64,000 nt of DNA from Sinomonas terrae (GCF_022539255.1 NZ_JAKZBV010000001.1:2790001-2854000), one strand, 5' to 3'; positions 9,154 through 17,066 are shown, counted from the stretch's first letter. Notes: generated by a model not told the origin, from the letters alone. Translations and numbers: made by a program.

Positions 9154-9813
9154 GTGGTACGCAAGCCCGACATCGTCAGCACTACCGGCACCGGCTCCGT
9201 CCGCGCCGCGCCGGACACCGCCGTCCTCCGCCTCTCGGTCGAAGTGCGCGAGGCTGGCTTGGCCCATGCCTACTCGGGCGCTTCCGCGGCGGCCCGAAGA
9301 GTTGTGGAGAGCGTTCTGGAACAGGGCGTTCCGCGCCCCGACGTTTCAACCAGCGGCCTCAGCGTGCACAGCGAGACCGTATGGCGCGAGAACAGCGGGC
9401 AGCAGGTTGTCGCCTACGTGGCCAGCACGGGACTCACAGTCACCGTGCGGGAGCTGGCACGCACACCCGAGGTGCTCGACGCCGTCGTCCGCTCCGCCGG
9501 GGATGCCCTCAGGGTCAACGGCGTGGCACTCGAGGTGAGTGACCGGGCGAGCCTCGAGGCAGCGGCTCAGGAGGCGGCGTTCGACGACGCGCAGGCGACA
9601 GCGGCACGACTCGCCCGGAGGGCGGGGCGCGCTTTAGGCGAGGTCCTGCGAATCGACGCGGCCGCCTTCAGCGCTCCGGGACCGCCCATGCCCCTCGCGC
9701 GTGCGGCCTTGGCGAGCACGGTCGAGCCCATGCCGGTCGAGGCGGGCGAGACGGACATCCGCGCCTCCGTCTCGGTGACCTGGCGGCTCTCGCGGCCGGC
9801 CGAGCAGCATTGA
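9154..9813 (+). CDS. SIMPL (DUF541) domain protein
   Basis: A product of about 219 residues that is almost entirely one SIMPL domain: an N-terminal VSTTGTGSVRAAPDTAVLRL strand typical of the family, followed by alternating strands and helices. No signal peptide is visible, unlike many Gram-negative relatives such as BP26/OmpSIMPL. Function is unknown; family members have been linked to ring-like assemblies and stress. It lies 43 bp before the radical SAM gene but the two appear to have separate promoters. The start is chosen from the promoter position; GTG 9145 is the alternative. Confidence 0.75.
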   Translation: MVRKPDIVSTTGTGSVRAAPDTAVLRLSVEVREAGLAHAYSGASAAARRVVESVLEQGVPRPDVSTSGLSVHSETVWRENSGQQVVAYVASTGLTVTVRELARTPEVLDAVVRSAGDALRVNGVALEVSDRASLEAAAQEAAFDDAQATAARLARRAGRALGEVLRIDAAAFSAPGPPMPLARAALASTVEPMPVEAGETDIRASVSVTWRLSRPAEQH

Positions 9814-9819
9814 GCAGGC

Positions 9820-9849
9820 TTGACACGAGGTTCGAAACTGTATTCGAAT
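9820..9849 (+). promoter_or_regulatory. Promoter of the radical SAM gene with embedded SOS-like box
   Basis: TTGACA (9820-9825), an 18-base spacer and TCGAAT (9844-9849) precede ATG 9857 by 7 bases, so the mRNA is probably leaderless. The near-palindrome TTCGAAACTGTATTCGAA (9831-9848) fills the spacer and resembles the actinobacterial LexA box TCGAAC-N4-GTTCGA, with one deviation in each half-site. Confidence 0.55.
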
Positions 9850-9856
9850 AGTTGCC

Positions 9857-10939
9857 ATGCGATGGAACACGCAGACGGCGCAGGGCGAGTCCGAAGCAAG
9901 CGGCGAGGCAGTTCCTCTCATTCCGCTTGCAGGCCTGCTCCGCGCCGTCCGGACGCCGGAGTTCCAAGGCATCACTTTCCATGAGGTCGCCGCGAGATCG
10001 GCGCTCAACAAGGTGCCGCCGGCGTCCTCCATGCCATTTCGGTGGACGATCAATCCCTACCGAGGGTGCAGCCATGCGTGCGTCTACTGCTTCGCGCGCG
10101 GCACCCACAAATATCTGGACCTCGATGCCGGCCTCGACTTCGATCGACAGCTCGTCGTCAAGGTCAACGTCGTCGACGTCCTGAAGGCGGAGCTCGCCAA
10201 GCCGTCATGGTCGCGTGAGCACGTGGCCCTCGGGACCAATACCGACCCGTACCAGCGGGCGGAGGGCCGGTACGCCCTCATGCCGGGCATCATCCGCGCC
10301 CTCGCCGAATCGGGCACCCCCTTCTCGATCCTCACGAAGGGGACCCTCCTCGCAAGGGACCTGCCGCTCTTGAAGGCAGCCGCCGCGCACGTGCCGGTGG
10401 GCACCGCCATTTCGCTCGCGATGCTCGACCCCGGCCTCCAGTCCGTGGTCGAGCCGGGCACCCCGAGCCCATCCGCCAGACTGTCCCTCATCTCGAAGCT
10501 GCGGGACGCGGGCCTCGCGTGCGGCGTCATGGCCATGCCGATCCTGCCCTGGCTCACGGACGGCGAGGAACAGCTCGATGCACTTTTCGCCTCCCTCTCC
10601 GAGGCTGGCGCAACCGGAGTGACGGTCGGCGCACTCCACCTGCGCCCCGGAACCAAGGAATGGTTCATGCAGTGGCTCGCGCGCGAGCATCCACGCCTCG
10701 TGGGACGCTACCGAAGGCTCTATGGGACCGGTGCGTACGCGCCCAAGGACTACCGGACGTGGCTCGCCCGCCGAGTGAATGCCGCGAAGGCGCGGCACGG
10801 CTTCGCCGGCTCCGAAAGCTTCGGCCACCGCATGGGCGGCGGGGGCAGGAGCGAAACCGGCCCCACTGAGAGCAGCATCGGCCCCTCTGAGAGCAGCATC
10901 GAACTCCGCCCGGTTGCCGTGCAGGGCGAGCTGTTCTAG
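9857..10939 (+). CDS. Rv2578c-family radical SAM protein
   Basis: A 360-residue radical SAM enzyme related to the spore-photoproduct-lyase-like group. The [4Fe-4S] motif is GCSHACVYCFARGTH (C-x3-C-x2-C, near residues 72-85), followed by the family's LGTNTDPYQ stretch and a TIM-barrel-like core. The C-terminal tail (about residues 325-360) is low complexity and carries a duplicated GPxESSIxxxES segment. The substrate is unknown. An SOS-like box in its promoter suggests DNA-damage induction, which fits a DNA-repair-like radical SAM fold but is inference. It converges on the Nudix gene, sharing the stop-codon tetramer CTAG. Confidence 0.85.
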   Translation: MRWNTQTAQGESEASGEAVPLIPLAGLLRAVRTPEFQGITFHEVAARSALNKVPPASSMPFRWTINPYRGCSHACVYCFARGTHKYLDLDAGLDFDRQLVVKVNVVDVLKAELAKPSWSREHVALGTNTDPYQRAEGRYALMPGIIRALAESGTPFSILTKGTLLARDLPLLKAAAAHVPVGTAISLAMLDPGLQSVVEPGTPSPSARLSLISKLRDAGLACGVMAMPILPWLTDGEEQLDALFASLSEAGATGVTVGALHLRPGTKEWFMQWLAREHPRLVGRYRRLYGTGAYAPKDYRTWLARRVNAAKARHGFAGSESFGHRMGGGGRSETGPTESSIGPSESSIELRPVAVQGELF

Positions 10940-11355
10940 GCGCTGTGCAGGCGAACAGCCTCGACGATGGGGAAGTCGGCGGGGATCCAGGCGAGGCCAG
11001 TGAGACGCTCGACGTCGTCCAGCGGCACCCAGCGCAGTTCGTCGTGGTCCTGGAGCGGCGCGGCGTGGCCGTCGACGATCTCGGCGAACCAGACCCGCAT
11101 GACTGCCTTGGCGTTGAGCGGCCAGCCGTCGGACTCGGGGGCCGGGACTTCACGACCAAGCCTCACGCGAACGCCGAGCTCCTCGGCTAGCTCACGGTGC
11201 AGCCCGGCTTCGTGGGTCTCCCCCGGTTCGACCTTTCCGCCCGGGAACTCCCACATTCCAGCGAAGGCGGGCGGTGCGGTCCTTCGGGCGGCGAGCAGCC
11301 GCGTCGGGCGCGCGAGCGAATCAACGATTGCCGCGCCCACCACTTGAACTGTCAC
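10936..11355 (-). CDS. Nudix hydrolase, MutT-like
   Basis: A 139-residue Nudix protein with a complete box, GX5EX7REUXEEXGU, seen as GKVEPGETHEAGLHRELAEE followed by LGV (about residues 39-61). MWEFPGG precedes the box and a WVPLDDVE element follows, as in MutT/8-oxo-dGTP diphosphatase-type proteins. Likely role: hydrolysis of oxidised nucleoside triphosphates in the cytoplasm; substrate specificity is inferred. Leaderless-type start (GTG 11355). Its stop overlaps that of the convergent radical SAM gene. Confidence 0.88.
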   Translation of the reverse strand: MTVQVVGAAIVDSLARPTRLLAARRTAPPAFAGMWEFPGGKVEPGETHEAGLHRELAEELGVRVRLGREVPAPESDGWPLNAKAVMRVWFAEIVDGHAAPLQDHDELRWVPLDDVERLTGLAWIPADFPIVEAVRLHSA

Positions 11356-11361
11356 CGGTCA

Positions 11362-11367
11362 AGTCTA
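11362..11367 (-). promoter_or_regulatory. -10 element of Nudix gene
   Basis: TAGACT stands 6 bases before GTG 11355, consistent with a leaderless transcript. Confidence 0.55.
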
Positions 11368-11437
11368 GGCGCGCGAAGATTGGGCCCGCGAAGATGGGGC
11401 ACGGAATGCGCACGGCCTGGAGCAGGTTGAAGCCCGC

Positions 11438-12694
11438 GTGACGAAATCCGACGCCCAGACCGCGCCGAGCTCCGCCCGATACACAGCTCCCAGCTCAGCG
11501 CAAAGCTCCCTCCACCGCCCGCCGCTCGCCCCGAAGGCCCTGTTCTGGGCCATGTGCGCCCTAGCGATCGGAGGCTTCGGCATCGGCACCGTCGAATTCA
11601 CGACCATGGGCTTGCTCAATGAGATCGAGCGTGGCCTCGGCATCACGACCCCGCAGGCCGGGGAACTCATCTCGGCTTACGCGCTCGGCGTCGTCGTCGG
11701 CGCGCCGGTGCTTGCCGCGGTCGGAGCGCGTCTCCCGCGCAAGTTCCTCGTCATGGGTCTGGCAGCGTTCATCGCCCTCGCGAACCTCTCGTCCGTCTTC
11801 GCGGCGGGCTTCGGGCAGATGCTCGTGTCCCGCTTCGCCTCCGGACTCCCCCACGGTGCCTATTTCGGCGCAGCTGCCGTACTGGCAGCTTCGCTCGTCG
11901 CCCCGACGAAGCGCGGCTGGGCGATCGCGACGGTCATGTCCGGGCTGACCGTCGCAAATGTCCTCGGCGTCCCCTTCGCGACTTGGCTCGGCCAGTCCTT
12001 GGGCTGGCGCCTTCTCTTCGTCCTGACAGGTGCCATCGGGCTTGTCGCCGTCGCGATGATCTGGCGCTTCGTGCCATTCGAGCCGGCACACCCCGAGGCG
12101 AGCATCCGCCGAGAACTCGGGGCGCTCTCCCGCGTGCAGCTGTGGTTCGCCCTCCTGACCGGCATCGTGGGCTTCGGCGGCTTCTTCGCCACGTACACGT
12201 ACATCTCGCACACGATGACCAGCGTCAGCCGGCTCCCCGAGGACTTCATGCCGCTCGTCGTCGCGCTCTACGGACTCGGCATGGTGCTCGGCAACATCCT
12301 GGGCGGCCGTCTCGCCGACCGCTCGGTCATGGGTACGATCTACGGTGGTCTGGCGATCGTCGCGATCTGCATGGTCCTCTACGCGGTTGCTGCCGTGTGG
12401 TGGCCCACAGCGCTCCTGATGGTGTTCGTCGTCGGCGGTTCGGGCTCGATGCTCATCCCAGCCCTGCAGACGCGGCTGCTGGACTCGGCGCCGGACGCGC
12501 CCACGCTCGCCTCGTCCCTCAATCACTCTGCGCTCAACATCGCGAACGCCCTCGGCGCGTTCCTCGGCGGCCTCGTCATCGGCTGGGGATGGGGCTTCAC
12601 GGCACCGGCCCTTGTGGGCGCCGTCCTCGCCGTCCTGGGCCTTGGAGTCGCCGCGGCGAGCGGGCGCGTCGAACGGCGCGGTCGGCTCGCCTAA
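11438..12694 (+). CDS. MFS transporter, DHA1 drug/arabinose-exporter-like
   Basis: A 418-residue major facilitator with a Ser/Ala/Gln-rich N-terminal tail (about 30 residues) and 12 predicted membrane helices. GFGIGTVEFTTMGLL in helix 1 and the cytoplasmic loop GARLPRKFLVMG match the AraJ/YdhP-type DHA1 group of proton-driven exporters. The substrate is unknown. The start is GTG 11438 without a clear binding site; M35 would be a shorter alternative. Its TAA stop lies inside the 5-bp target duplication of the downstream IS1380 element, so the insertion left the gene intact. Confidence 0.85.
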   Translation: MTKSDAQTAPSSARYTAPSSAQSSLHRPPLAPKALFWAMCALAIGGFGIGTVEFTTMGLLNEIERGLGITTPQAGELISAYALGVVVGAPVLAAVGARLPRKFLVMGLAAFIALANLSSVFAAGFGQMLVSRFASGLPHGAYFGAAAVLAASLVAPTKRGWAIATVMSGLTVANVLGVPFATWLGQSLGWRLLFVLTGAIGLVAVAMIWRFVPFEPAHPEASIRRELGALSRVQLWFALLTGIVGFGGFFATYTYISHTMTSVSRLPEDFMPLVVALYGLGMVLGNILGGRLADRSVMGTIYGGLAIVAICMVLYAVAAVWWPTALLMVFVVGGSGSMLIPALQTRLLDSAPDAPTLASSLNHSALNIANALGAFLGGLVIGWGWGFTAPALVGAVLAVLGLGVAAASGRVERRGRLA

Positions 12695-12695
12695 G
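12691..12695. repeat. Target-site duplication of IS1380 element, left copy
   Basis: CTAAG here matches CTAAG at 14360-14364 on the other side of the element. It contains the TAA stop of the MFS gene. Confidence 0.8.
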
Positions 12696-12743
12696 CCTTG
12701 ATCCACCGATGGGGTTTGCGGGAAGCATGGCGTAATTAAAGGC

Positions 12744-12814
12744 GAGATGCCCGCCATCTCAGGGAAAACTGGACTTGCTACAGAACCGGTCTCCTGAGGA
12801 TGAGAGGGCATCTC
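12744..12814. promoter_or_regulatory. Competing inverted repeats in the IS1380 leader
   Basis: GAGATGCCC (12744-12752) can pair either with the adjacent CATCTC (12755-12760), giving a short local hairpin, or with GGGCATCTC (12806-12814), giving a long 9-bp stem that ends 4 bases before the transposase GTG at 12819. Such mutually exclusive folds could limit translation from transcripts entering from the flanking MFS gene. The function is inferred. Confidence 0.4.
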
Positions 12815-12818
12815 GTAG

Positions 12819-14213
12819 GTGTTAGTTTCCCACAGTCCCGCCGCGGTGGCGGTGTCCTTCGACGAGCCGAATCTGGTCTCCGCTGCGGGGCTGGTGCCGG
12901 TGATGCGCTTGGCCGAGGCAGCTGGTCTCCAAACCCTGGCGGACGAGCATCTGAGCGTGCCAACGGACAAGGGCGCCAACGCCGGGCTCAAGCTCGCCGC
13001 GCTGGTGGCCGGGATGGTCGCCGGGGCGGACTCGATCGACGACATGGCCCTGCTGCGGCACGGGGGCATGAAGAAGCTGTTCAAGGTCTGCTACGCGCCC
13101 TCGACCCTAGGCTCGTTCCTGCGCGCCTTCGCGTTTGGGCACGTGCGCCAATTGGACGCGGTCGCCGCCCGATTCCTGGCGAACCTGGCCGCCCGGGCAC
13201 CGCTGCTGGGGAACCCCGAGGAGGGGGACTTCGTGTTTGTGGACGTCGACGACACGATCGTCGAGGTCCACGGCTACGCCAAGCAGGGATCCGGGTACGG
13301 GTACTCCGGGGTTCGCGGGCTGAACGCCCTGCTGGCCACCGCCACCACGAAGGACACCGCCCCGGTCGTCCTGGCCCAGCGCCTGCGCAAGGGGGCCGCG
13401 AACTCCTCCCGCGGGGCCTCCCGGCTGGTCGCCGATGCGCTCTCGGCCCTGCGCCGGACCGGCACCGCCGGGCGGGTGCTGGTGCGGGCCGACTCGGCGT
13501 TCTACGGCCACCCCGCCGTCTCGGCCGCCCGCGCCGCAGGGGCCGAGGTCTCGGTCACGGTCCGTCTGGACCCGGCCGTGAGGCGCGCCGTCAGCTCCAT
13601 CCCGGCCGAGGCGTGGACGACGATCGAGTACACGGACGCCGTCTTCGACGAGGCCGCCGGCGCCTGGGTCTCCCGCGCGGAGGTCGCCGAGGTCCCGTTC
13701 ACCGCGTTCGCCTCCCGGAAGAAGGCCGAACGGGTGAGCGGGCGGCTTGTCGTGCGCCGGATCCCGGAGCTGAACCCCAAGGTCCCCGACGGGCAGGGCA
13801 CCCTGTTCGAGATCCACCGCCACCACGCCTTCTTCACCACCGTCTCCGCCGAGGACCTCGGCACCGTGGCCGCCGATGCCACCCACCGGGCCCATGCCGT
13901 GATCGAGCAGGTCCACGCCGATCTGAAGGACTCGGCCCTGGCCCACCTGCCCTCCGGGAAGTTCGCCGCGAACTCGGCCTGGCTCGTCGCCGCGGTCATG
14001 GCGTTCAACCTCGCCCGCGCCGCCGGGACCCTCGCCGGCACCGCGTTCGCCAGAGCCCGCACCGGCACCATCCGCCGCAAGCTCGTGAGCGTCCCGGCCA
14101 GGATCGCCTCCAGCGCCCGGAAGATCCGCCTCCGCCTGCCCGAGACCTGGCCATGGCAGGCCGCGTGGGAAAAGCTCTTCACCACCGCCCACGCACCTCC
14201 GGCCACAGCGTAG
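12819..14213 (+). CDS. IS1380-family transposase
   Basis: A 464-residue DDE transposase. Candidate acidic residues lie in VDVDDT (141-146), VRADSAFYG (222-230) and VIEQVHADLK (361-370, E363), in the order and spacing expected for IS4-superfamily/IS1380 enzymes. The start is GTG 12819; the preceding bases can be closed in a stem. No frameshift or internal stop, so it is probably functional. GC content is as high as in the neighbours, so the element comes from a similar high-GC pool. Confidence 0.92.
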   Translation: MLVSHSPAAVAVSFDEPNLVSAAGLVPVMRLAEAAGLQTLADEHLSVPTDKGANAGLKLAALVAGMVAGADSIDDMALLRHGGMKKLFKVCYAPSTLGSFLRAFAFGHVRQLDAVAARFLANLAARAPLLGNPEEGDFVFVDVDDTIVEVHGYAKQGSGYGYSGVRGLNALLATATTKDTAPVVLAQRLRKGAANSSRGASRLVADALSALRRTGTAGRVLVRADSAFYGHPAVSAARAAGAEVSVTVRLDPAVRRAVSSIPAEAWTTIEYTDAVFDEAAGAWVSRAEVAEVPFTAFASRKKAERVSGRLVVRRIPELNPKVPDGQGTLFEIHRHHAFFTTVSAEDLGTVAADATHRAHAVIEQVHADLKDSALAHLPSGKFAANSAWLVAAVMAFNLARAAGTLAGTAFARARTGTIRRKLVSVPARIASSARKIRLRLPETWPWQAAWEKLFTTAHAPPATA

Positions 14214-14359
14214 GAACCCGCCCGCAGCCGGCAACGGCCAAACCGAACTCCAGTGGAACACCCCGGCAGCGAGGCCGGCCGATGTCCCATGCCCAGCAGC
14301 CAAAACCGCGACCGCTGCCGAGAACTACTCAGGAACGGCCGCGGATCGGTGGATCAAGG

Positions 14360-14364
14360 CTAAG
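14360..14364. repeat. Target-site duplication of IS1380 element, right copy
   Basis: CTAAG, identical to 12691-12695. Confidence 0.8.
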
Positions 14365-14371
14365 TGGCGCG

Positions 14372-15286
14372 CTAGTCCGCGCGCGGGATGTCCGGCTCGA
14401 GGTAGATGACCCGGGCGCTCGGAACCGCGGCCCGGATCCGTGCCTCCGCGTCGTCGATCGCCTTCGCGATCTGCGCTCCCGTCGACGCGGTCCCGACGCT
14501 GAACTTCGCCGCGACGAGCAGTTCGTCCGGGCCGAGGTGGAGGGTGCGCAGGTGGATGATGCGCGTCCCATCGCTCTTCAAAGCGGATTCGATCTTCGCA
14601 ATGTCCGAGGAGGTGGCCGATTCGCCGACCAAGAGGGAACTCGTCTCGAACGCCAGGACCGCCGCGATGACCACGAGCAAAGTCCCGATCATCGCGGTGC
14701 CGACCGCGTCCCAGACCCCGTTGCCCGTGATGAGCGTGAGCGAGACGCCGAAGAGCGCGCACGCGAGGCCGATGAGCGCACCGAAGTCCTCGAGGAGGAT
14801 GACGGGGAGCTCCGGCTGTTTCGCCGCACGGACGAACTGTGCGAGGCTCTGTCCCCCACGCGAAGGCCTCGACGCCCCCATCGCAGTCCGGAATGAGAGT
14901 CCCTCGGCGACAATTGAGCCGACGAGGATCGCAAGCGGCACCCACCACCACGCACCCTCGATCGGGTGGGGATTCTGGAACTTCTCCCACGCTTCGAACA
15001 GGGCGAAGAGGCCACCGACCGTGAAGAGGACGATCGAGACGATGAACGCGTAGATGTAGCGTTCGCGACCGTAGCCGAACGGGTGCTGGGGGCTCGCCTC
15101 GCGGGCCGAGCGCTTGCCGCCGATCAGCAGCAGGATCTGGTTTCCAGAGTCGGCAACCGAGTGGATCGCCTCGGCGAGCATCGACGAAGACGAGGTGAGG
15201 ATGAACGCGACAAACTTCATCACCGCGATGGAGAGGTTGGCCGCGAGCGCCGCGACCACGGCCTTGGGACCCCCGGAAGACGACAT
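14372..15286 (-). CDS. Cation diffusion facilitator family transporter
   Basis: A 304-residue CDF exporter for divalent metals (Zn, Co, Fe or Cd), driven by proton exchange. Six membrane helices are expected. Helix 2 carries the metal-site pair HxxxD (H42 and D46 in AIHSVADSGNQ); helix 5 carries ED in LLEDFGALIGL. A C-terminal cytoplasmic ferredoxin-like domain of about 90 residues follows (LHLGPDELLVAAKF). The metal cannot be assigned. Start ATG 15286 with TAGGTT 7 bases upstream. The IS1380 insertion lies just beyond its stop. Confidence 0.9.
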   Translation of the reverse strand: MSSSGGPKAVVAALAANLSIAVMKFVAFILTSSSSMLAEAIHSVADSGNQILLLIGGKRSAREASPQHPFGYGRERYIYAFIVSIVLFTVGGLFALFEAWEKFQNPHPIEGAWWWVPLAILVGSIVAEGLSFRTAMGASRPSRGGQSLAQFVRAAKQPELPVILLEDFGALIGLACALFGVSLTLITGNGVWDAVGTAMIGTLLVVIAAVLAFETSSLLVGESATSSDIAKIESALKSDGTRIIHLRTLHLGPDELLVAAKFSVGTASTGAQIAKAIDDAEARIRAAVPSARVIYLEPDIPRAD

Positions 15287-15293
15287 GCCTTTG

Positions 15294-15299
15294 AACCTA
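15294..15299 (-). promoter_or_regulatory. -10 element of CDF transporter gene
   Basis: TAGGTT stands 7 bases before ATG 15286, consistent with a leaderless transcript. Confidence 0.5.
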
Positions 15300-15304
15300 C
15301 CCGT

Positions 15305-16213
15305 TCAGTCCGTCTTCAGTCCCACGCCAAGCCGCTGTGCCCGCGCGCTCGCGTACAGGCACACAGTGGCGGCCGTTCCGACGTTCAGGCTCTCCGCATC
15401 GCCATAGATGGGCACGGCAACCCTCGCGTCCGCAAGGGCAAGTTCCTCTTCGGAGAGCCCCTGGGCTTCGTTCCCGAAGAGCCACGCCGTGGGTGCCTCG
15501 AGCGCGTACGACGACGAGGAGTCGCCGGAGCCTTTCGGCTCTCCGACGGGTGCTGCGCTCAGGCGACGCGCCGCGCTCTCGTCCTGAAGCACATCGAGGT
15601 CGACGACGCCGTAGCCGTCCGCGGCCAGAACGCCTAGGCCCGCTCCGCGAAGCCGGGAGACGAGCTCGCCCTCATCCACTCCGGTGACGACCGGCACGTG
15701 GAACAGGGATCCTGCTGTGCTCCGGACGGCCTTCGGGTTGTAGACGTCCACGCTGCCCTCAGTGAAGACCACAGCATCCGCGCCTGCTGCGTCCGCAGCG
15801 CGCAGGATGGTCCCGGCGTTGCCTGGGTCCTGGACGCGGCAGAGGACGGCCACGAGACGGGGCGCTCGCGCGAGGACGTCGTCGAGGGAGGCATCCAGGT
15901 AACGGCAGACGGCCACAATTCCCTGCGGATTCACCGTGTCCGCCATGGCAGCAAGGACCTCGTCTGTCGCGAGACGCAGGGCGCCTGTGGCAGTGGCGAG
16001 TTCGCCCAATTCGGGATACCGCTCAAGACAGGAGTCGCTCGCATAGACCTCGGTCACAAGGCGCGTGCCGCGGCGAGCGTCGAGCCGCAGGGCTTCGCGT
16101 ACTGCTTGCGGCCCCTCGGCGAGGAACAGGCCGCGCCGTTGACGGGCCGAGCGCTGGGCCAGCTTGGCGACATCCCGGACGCGGTCGGCGCGCGGGTTCG
16201 TCATGGAAGTCAC
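15305..16213 (-). CDS. TrmH/SpoU-type RNA 2'-O-methyltransferase
   Basis: A 302-residue SPOUT methylase: an N-terminal L30e-like RNA-binding domain (LAEGPQAVREALR), then the trefoil-knot domain with motif 1 QDPGNAGTILRAADAAG, motif 2 LFGNEAQGLS and motif 3 VPIYGDAESLNVGTAATVCLY-like residues. It modifies ribose in rRNA or tRNA; its position downstream of rplT matches actinobacterial tsnR-like genes, though the target nucleotide is unknown. An insert of about 20 residues rich in Ser/Gly (GEPKGSGDSSSS) interrupts the catalytic domain. Start GTG 16213 from promoter spacing; ATG 16204 is the alternative. Confidence 0.9.
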   Translation of the reverse strand: MTSMTNPRADRVRDVAKLAQRSARQRRGLFLAEGPQAVREALRLDARRGTRLVTEVYASDSCLERYPELGELATATGALRLATDEVLAAMADTVNPQGIVAVCRYLDASLDDVLARAPRLVAVLCRVQDPGNAGTILRAADAAGADAVVFTEGSVDVYNPKAVRSTAGSLFHVPVVTGVDEGELVSRLRGAGLGVLAADGYGVVDLDVLQDESAARRLSAAPVGEPKGSGDSSSSYALEAPTAWLFGNEAQGLSEEELALADARVAVPIYGDAESLNVGTAATVCLYASARAQRLGVGLKTD

Positions 16214-16219
16214 TGGTCC

Positions 16220-16225
16220 ACCCTA
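16220..16225 (-). promoter_or_regulatory. -10 element of SpoU methylase gene
   Basis: TAGGGT stands 6 bases before GTG 16213, consistent with leaderless initiation independent of the rplT operon, which ends in a strong hairpin just upstream. Confidence 0.5.
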
Positions 16226-16282
16226 AATCCCGCGAGAGCAGATCAAATCCCCGAGGACAGATCAAATCCCACAAGAGCAAAC
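16225..16282. repeat. Three imperfect 19-20 bp tandem repeats
   Basis: Units beginning AAATCCC (AAATCCCGCGAGAGCAGATC, AAATCCCCGAGGACAGATC, AAATCCCACAAGAGCAAAC) run from the SpoU methylase promoter to the rplT terminator. No coding role; it could be an operator array or replication-slippage debris. Confidence 0.6.
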
Positions 16283-16313
16283 GCCCGCACTGCCGAGTGG
16301 CAGTGCGGGCGTT
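16280..16313 (-). terminator. Intrinsic terminator of infC-rpmI-rplT
   Basis: A perfect 15-bp stem (AACGCCCGCACTGCC with its complement at 16299-16313) and a 4-base loop lie 22 bp after the rplT stop. On the minus strand a T-containing tail, TTTGCTCTTG, follows. Confidence 0.85.
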
Positions 16314-16334
16314 CGAAACGTGTGCGCGAAAGGA

Positions 16335-16721
16335 CTACTTCGCGGCGACCGGAGCGTTGACGTCCGAGGGGAGGGCCTTCTTGGCAACCTCGACGAGCGC
16401 GGCAAAAGCTGCAGCGTCGGAGACGGCAAGCTCGGCGAGCATGCGGCGGTCAACCTCGACCTCGGCGGCCTTGAGGCCCTGGATGAGGCGGTTGTAGGTC
16501 AGGCCGTTGGCGCGGGCAGCGGCGTTGATGCGCTGGATCCACAGGCGGCGGAAATCGCCCTTGCGCTTGTGACGATCCTGGTAGCTGTACACGAACGAGT
16601 GCAGCAGCTGCTCTTTTGCCTTGCGGTAGAGGCGCGAGCGCTGGCCTCGGTAGCCGGACGCCCGCTCGAGGACGGTGCGGCGCTTCTTGTGGGCGTTGAC
16701 TGCCCGCTTCACACGTGCCAT
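16335..16721 (-). CDS. rplT: 50S ribosomal protein L20
   Basis: A 128-residue L20 that binds 23S rRNA early in 50S assembly. It begins MARVKRAVNAHKKRR and contains the conserved RKGDFRRLWIQRINAAAR segment; the extreme C-terminus is a short Ala-rich tail. An AAGGAG site precedes ATG 16721. Third gene of infC-rpmI-rplT. In other bacteria L20 represses its own operon by binding leader RNA; the structured gap before this gene may serve that purpose here (inference). Confidence 0.98.
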   Translation of the reverse strand: MARVKRAVNAHKKRRTVLERASGYRGQRSRLYRKAKEQLLHSFVYSYQDRHKRKGDFRRLWIQRINAAARANGLTYNRLIQGLKAAEVEVDRRMLAELAVSDAAAFAALVEVAKKALPSDVNAPVAAK

Positions 16722-16755
16722 GTGTGTACTCCTTCAGAAATCCTTCCCAGAGCCG

Positions 16756-16802
16756 CGGGCGCCTTGCGCCCGGCCGGGACGGCTAGGTGGCCCCGAAGGG
16801 CC
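16756..16802 (-). other. Two RNA hairpins between rpmI and rplT
   Basis: GGCCC with a UUCG tetraloop and GGGCC (16789-16802), then CGGGCGC/GCGCCCG with a 3-base loop (16756-16772), lie in the 99-bp gap. They may stabilise the mRNA or set relative L35/L20 output; no terminator-like T-run follows. Confidence 0.5.
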
Positions 16803-16820
16803 GGTTGACTGGGAAAGAAC

Positions 16821-17015
16821 TCAGATGCCGAGCATCCGCCGGATGACCTTGGCGTCGCCACCGGTCACGATCTTGTCGGCGTGCAGGCGGCGCGTGAGCG
16901 TCGTCGGCTTGTGCTCGAGGTAGTGGCGGCGGTTCGACTGCTGGCGCTTGAGCTTGCCCGAGCCGGTCAGCTTGAAGCGCTTCTTGGCGCCACTGTGGGT
17001 CTTCATCTTCGGCAT
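16821..17015 (-). CDS. rpmI: 50S ribosomal protein L35
   Basis: A 64-residue basic protein of the large subunit, recognised by MPKMKTHSGAKKRFKLTGSG at the N-terminus and a C-terminal RRMLGI. AAAGGAG lies 9-10 bases before ATG 17015. Middle gene of the operon. Full length, no oddities. Confidence 0.98.
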   Translation of the reverse strand: MPKMKTHSGAKKRFKLTGSGKLKRQQSNRRHYLEHKPTTLTRRLHADKIVTGGDAKVIRRMLGI

Positions 17016-17066
17016 GGTGACCGATCTCCTTTGTTTCCCGCGGCACCAGGCCGCGGCTTTCTCTGG

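Larger units (their letters stand above)
12696..14359 (+). mobile_element. Complete IS1380-family insertion sequence (1664 bp)
   Basis: Bounded by perfect 15-bp terminal inverted repeats, CCTTGATCCACCGAT at 12696-12710 and its complement at 14345-14359, and flanked by CTAAG duplications. One intact transposase gene, no passenger gene. Perfect ends, perfect duplication and an open reading frame indicate a recent and possibly active insertion between two convergent genes whose stops originally lay about 17 bp apart. Confidence 0.93.

Noticed and set aside
12800..14896. 698-codon frame overlapping the IS1380 transposase and the CDF gene
   Set aside because: Out of frame with the transposase and crosses the IS right end; Arg/Gly/Pro-rich shadow.
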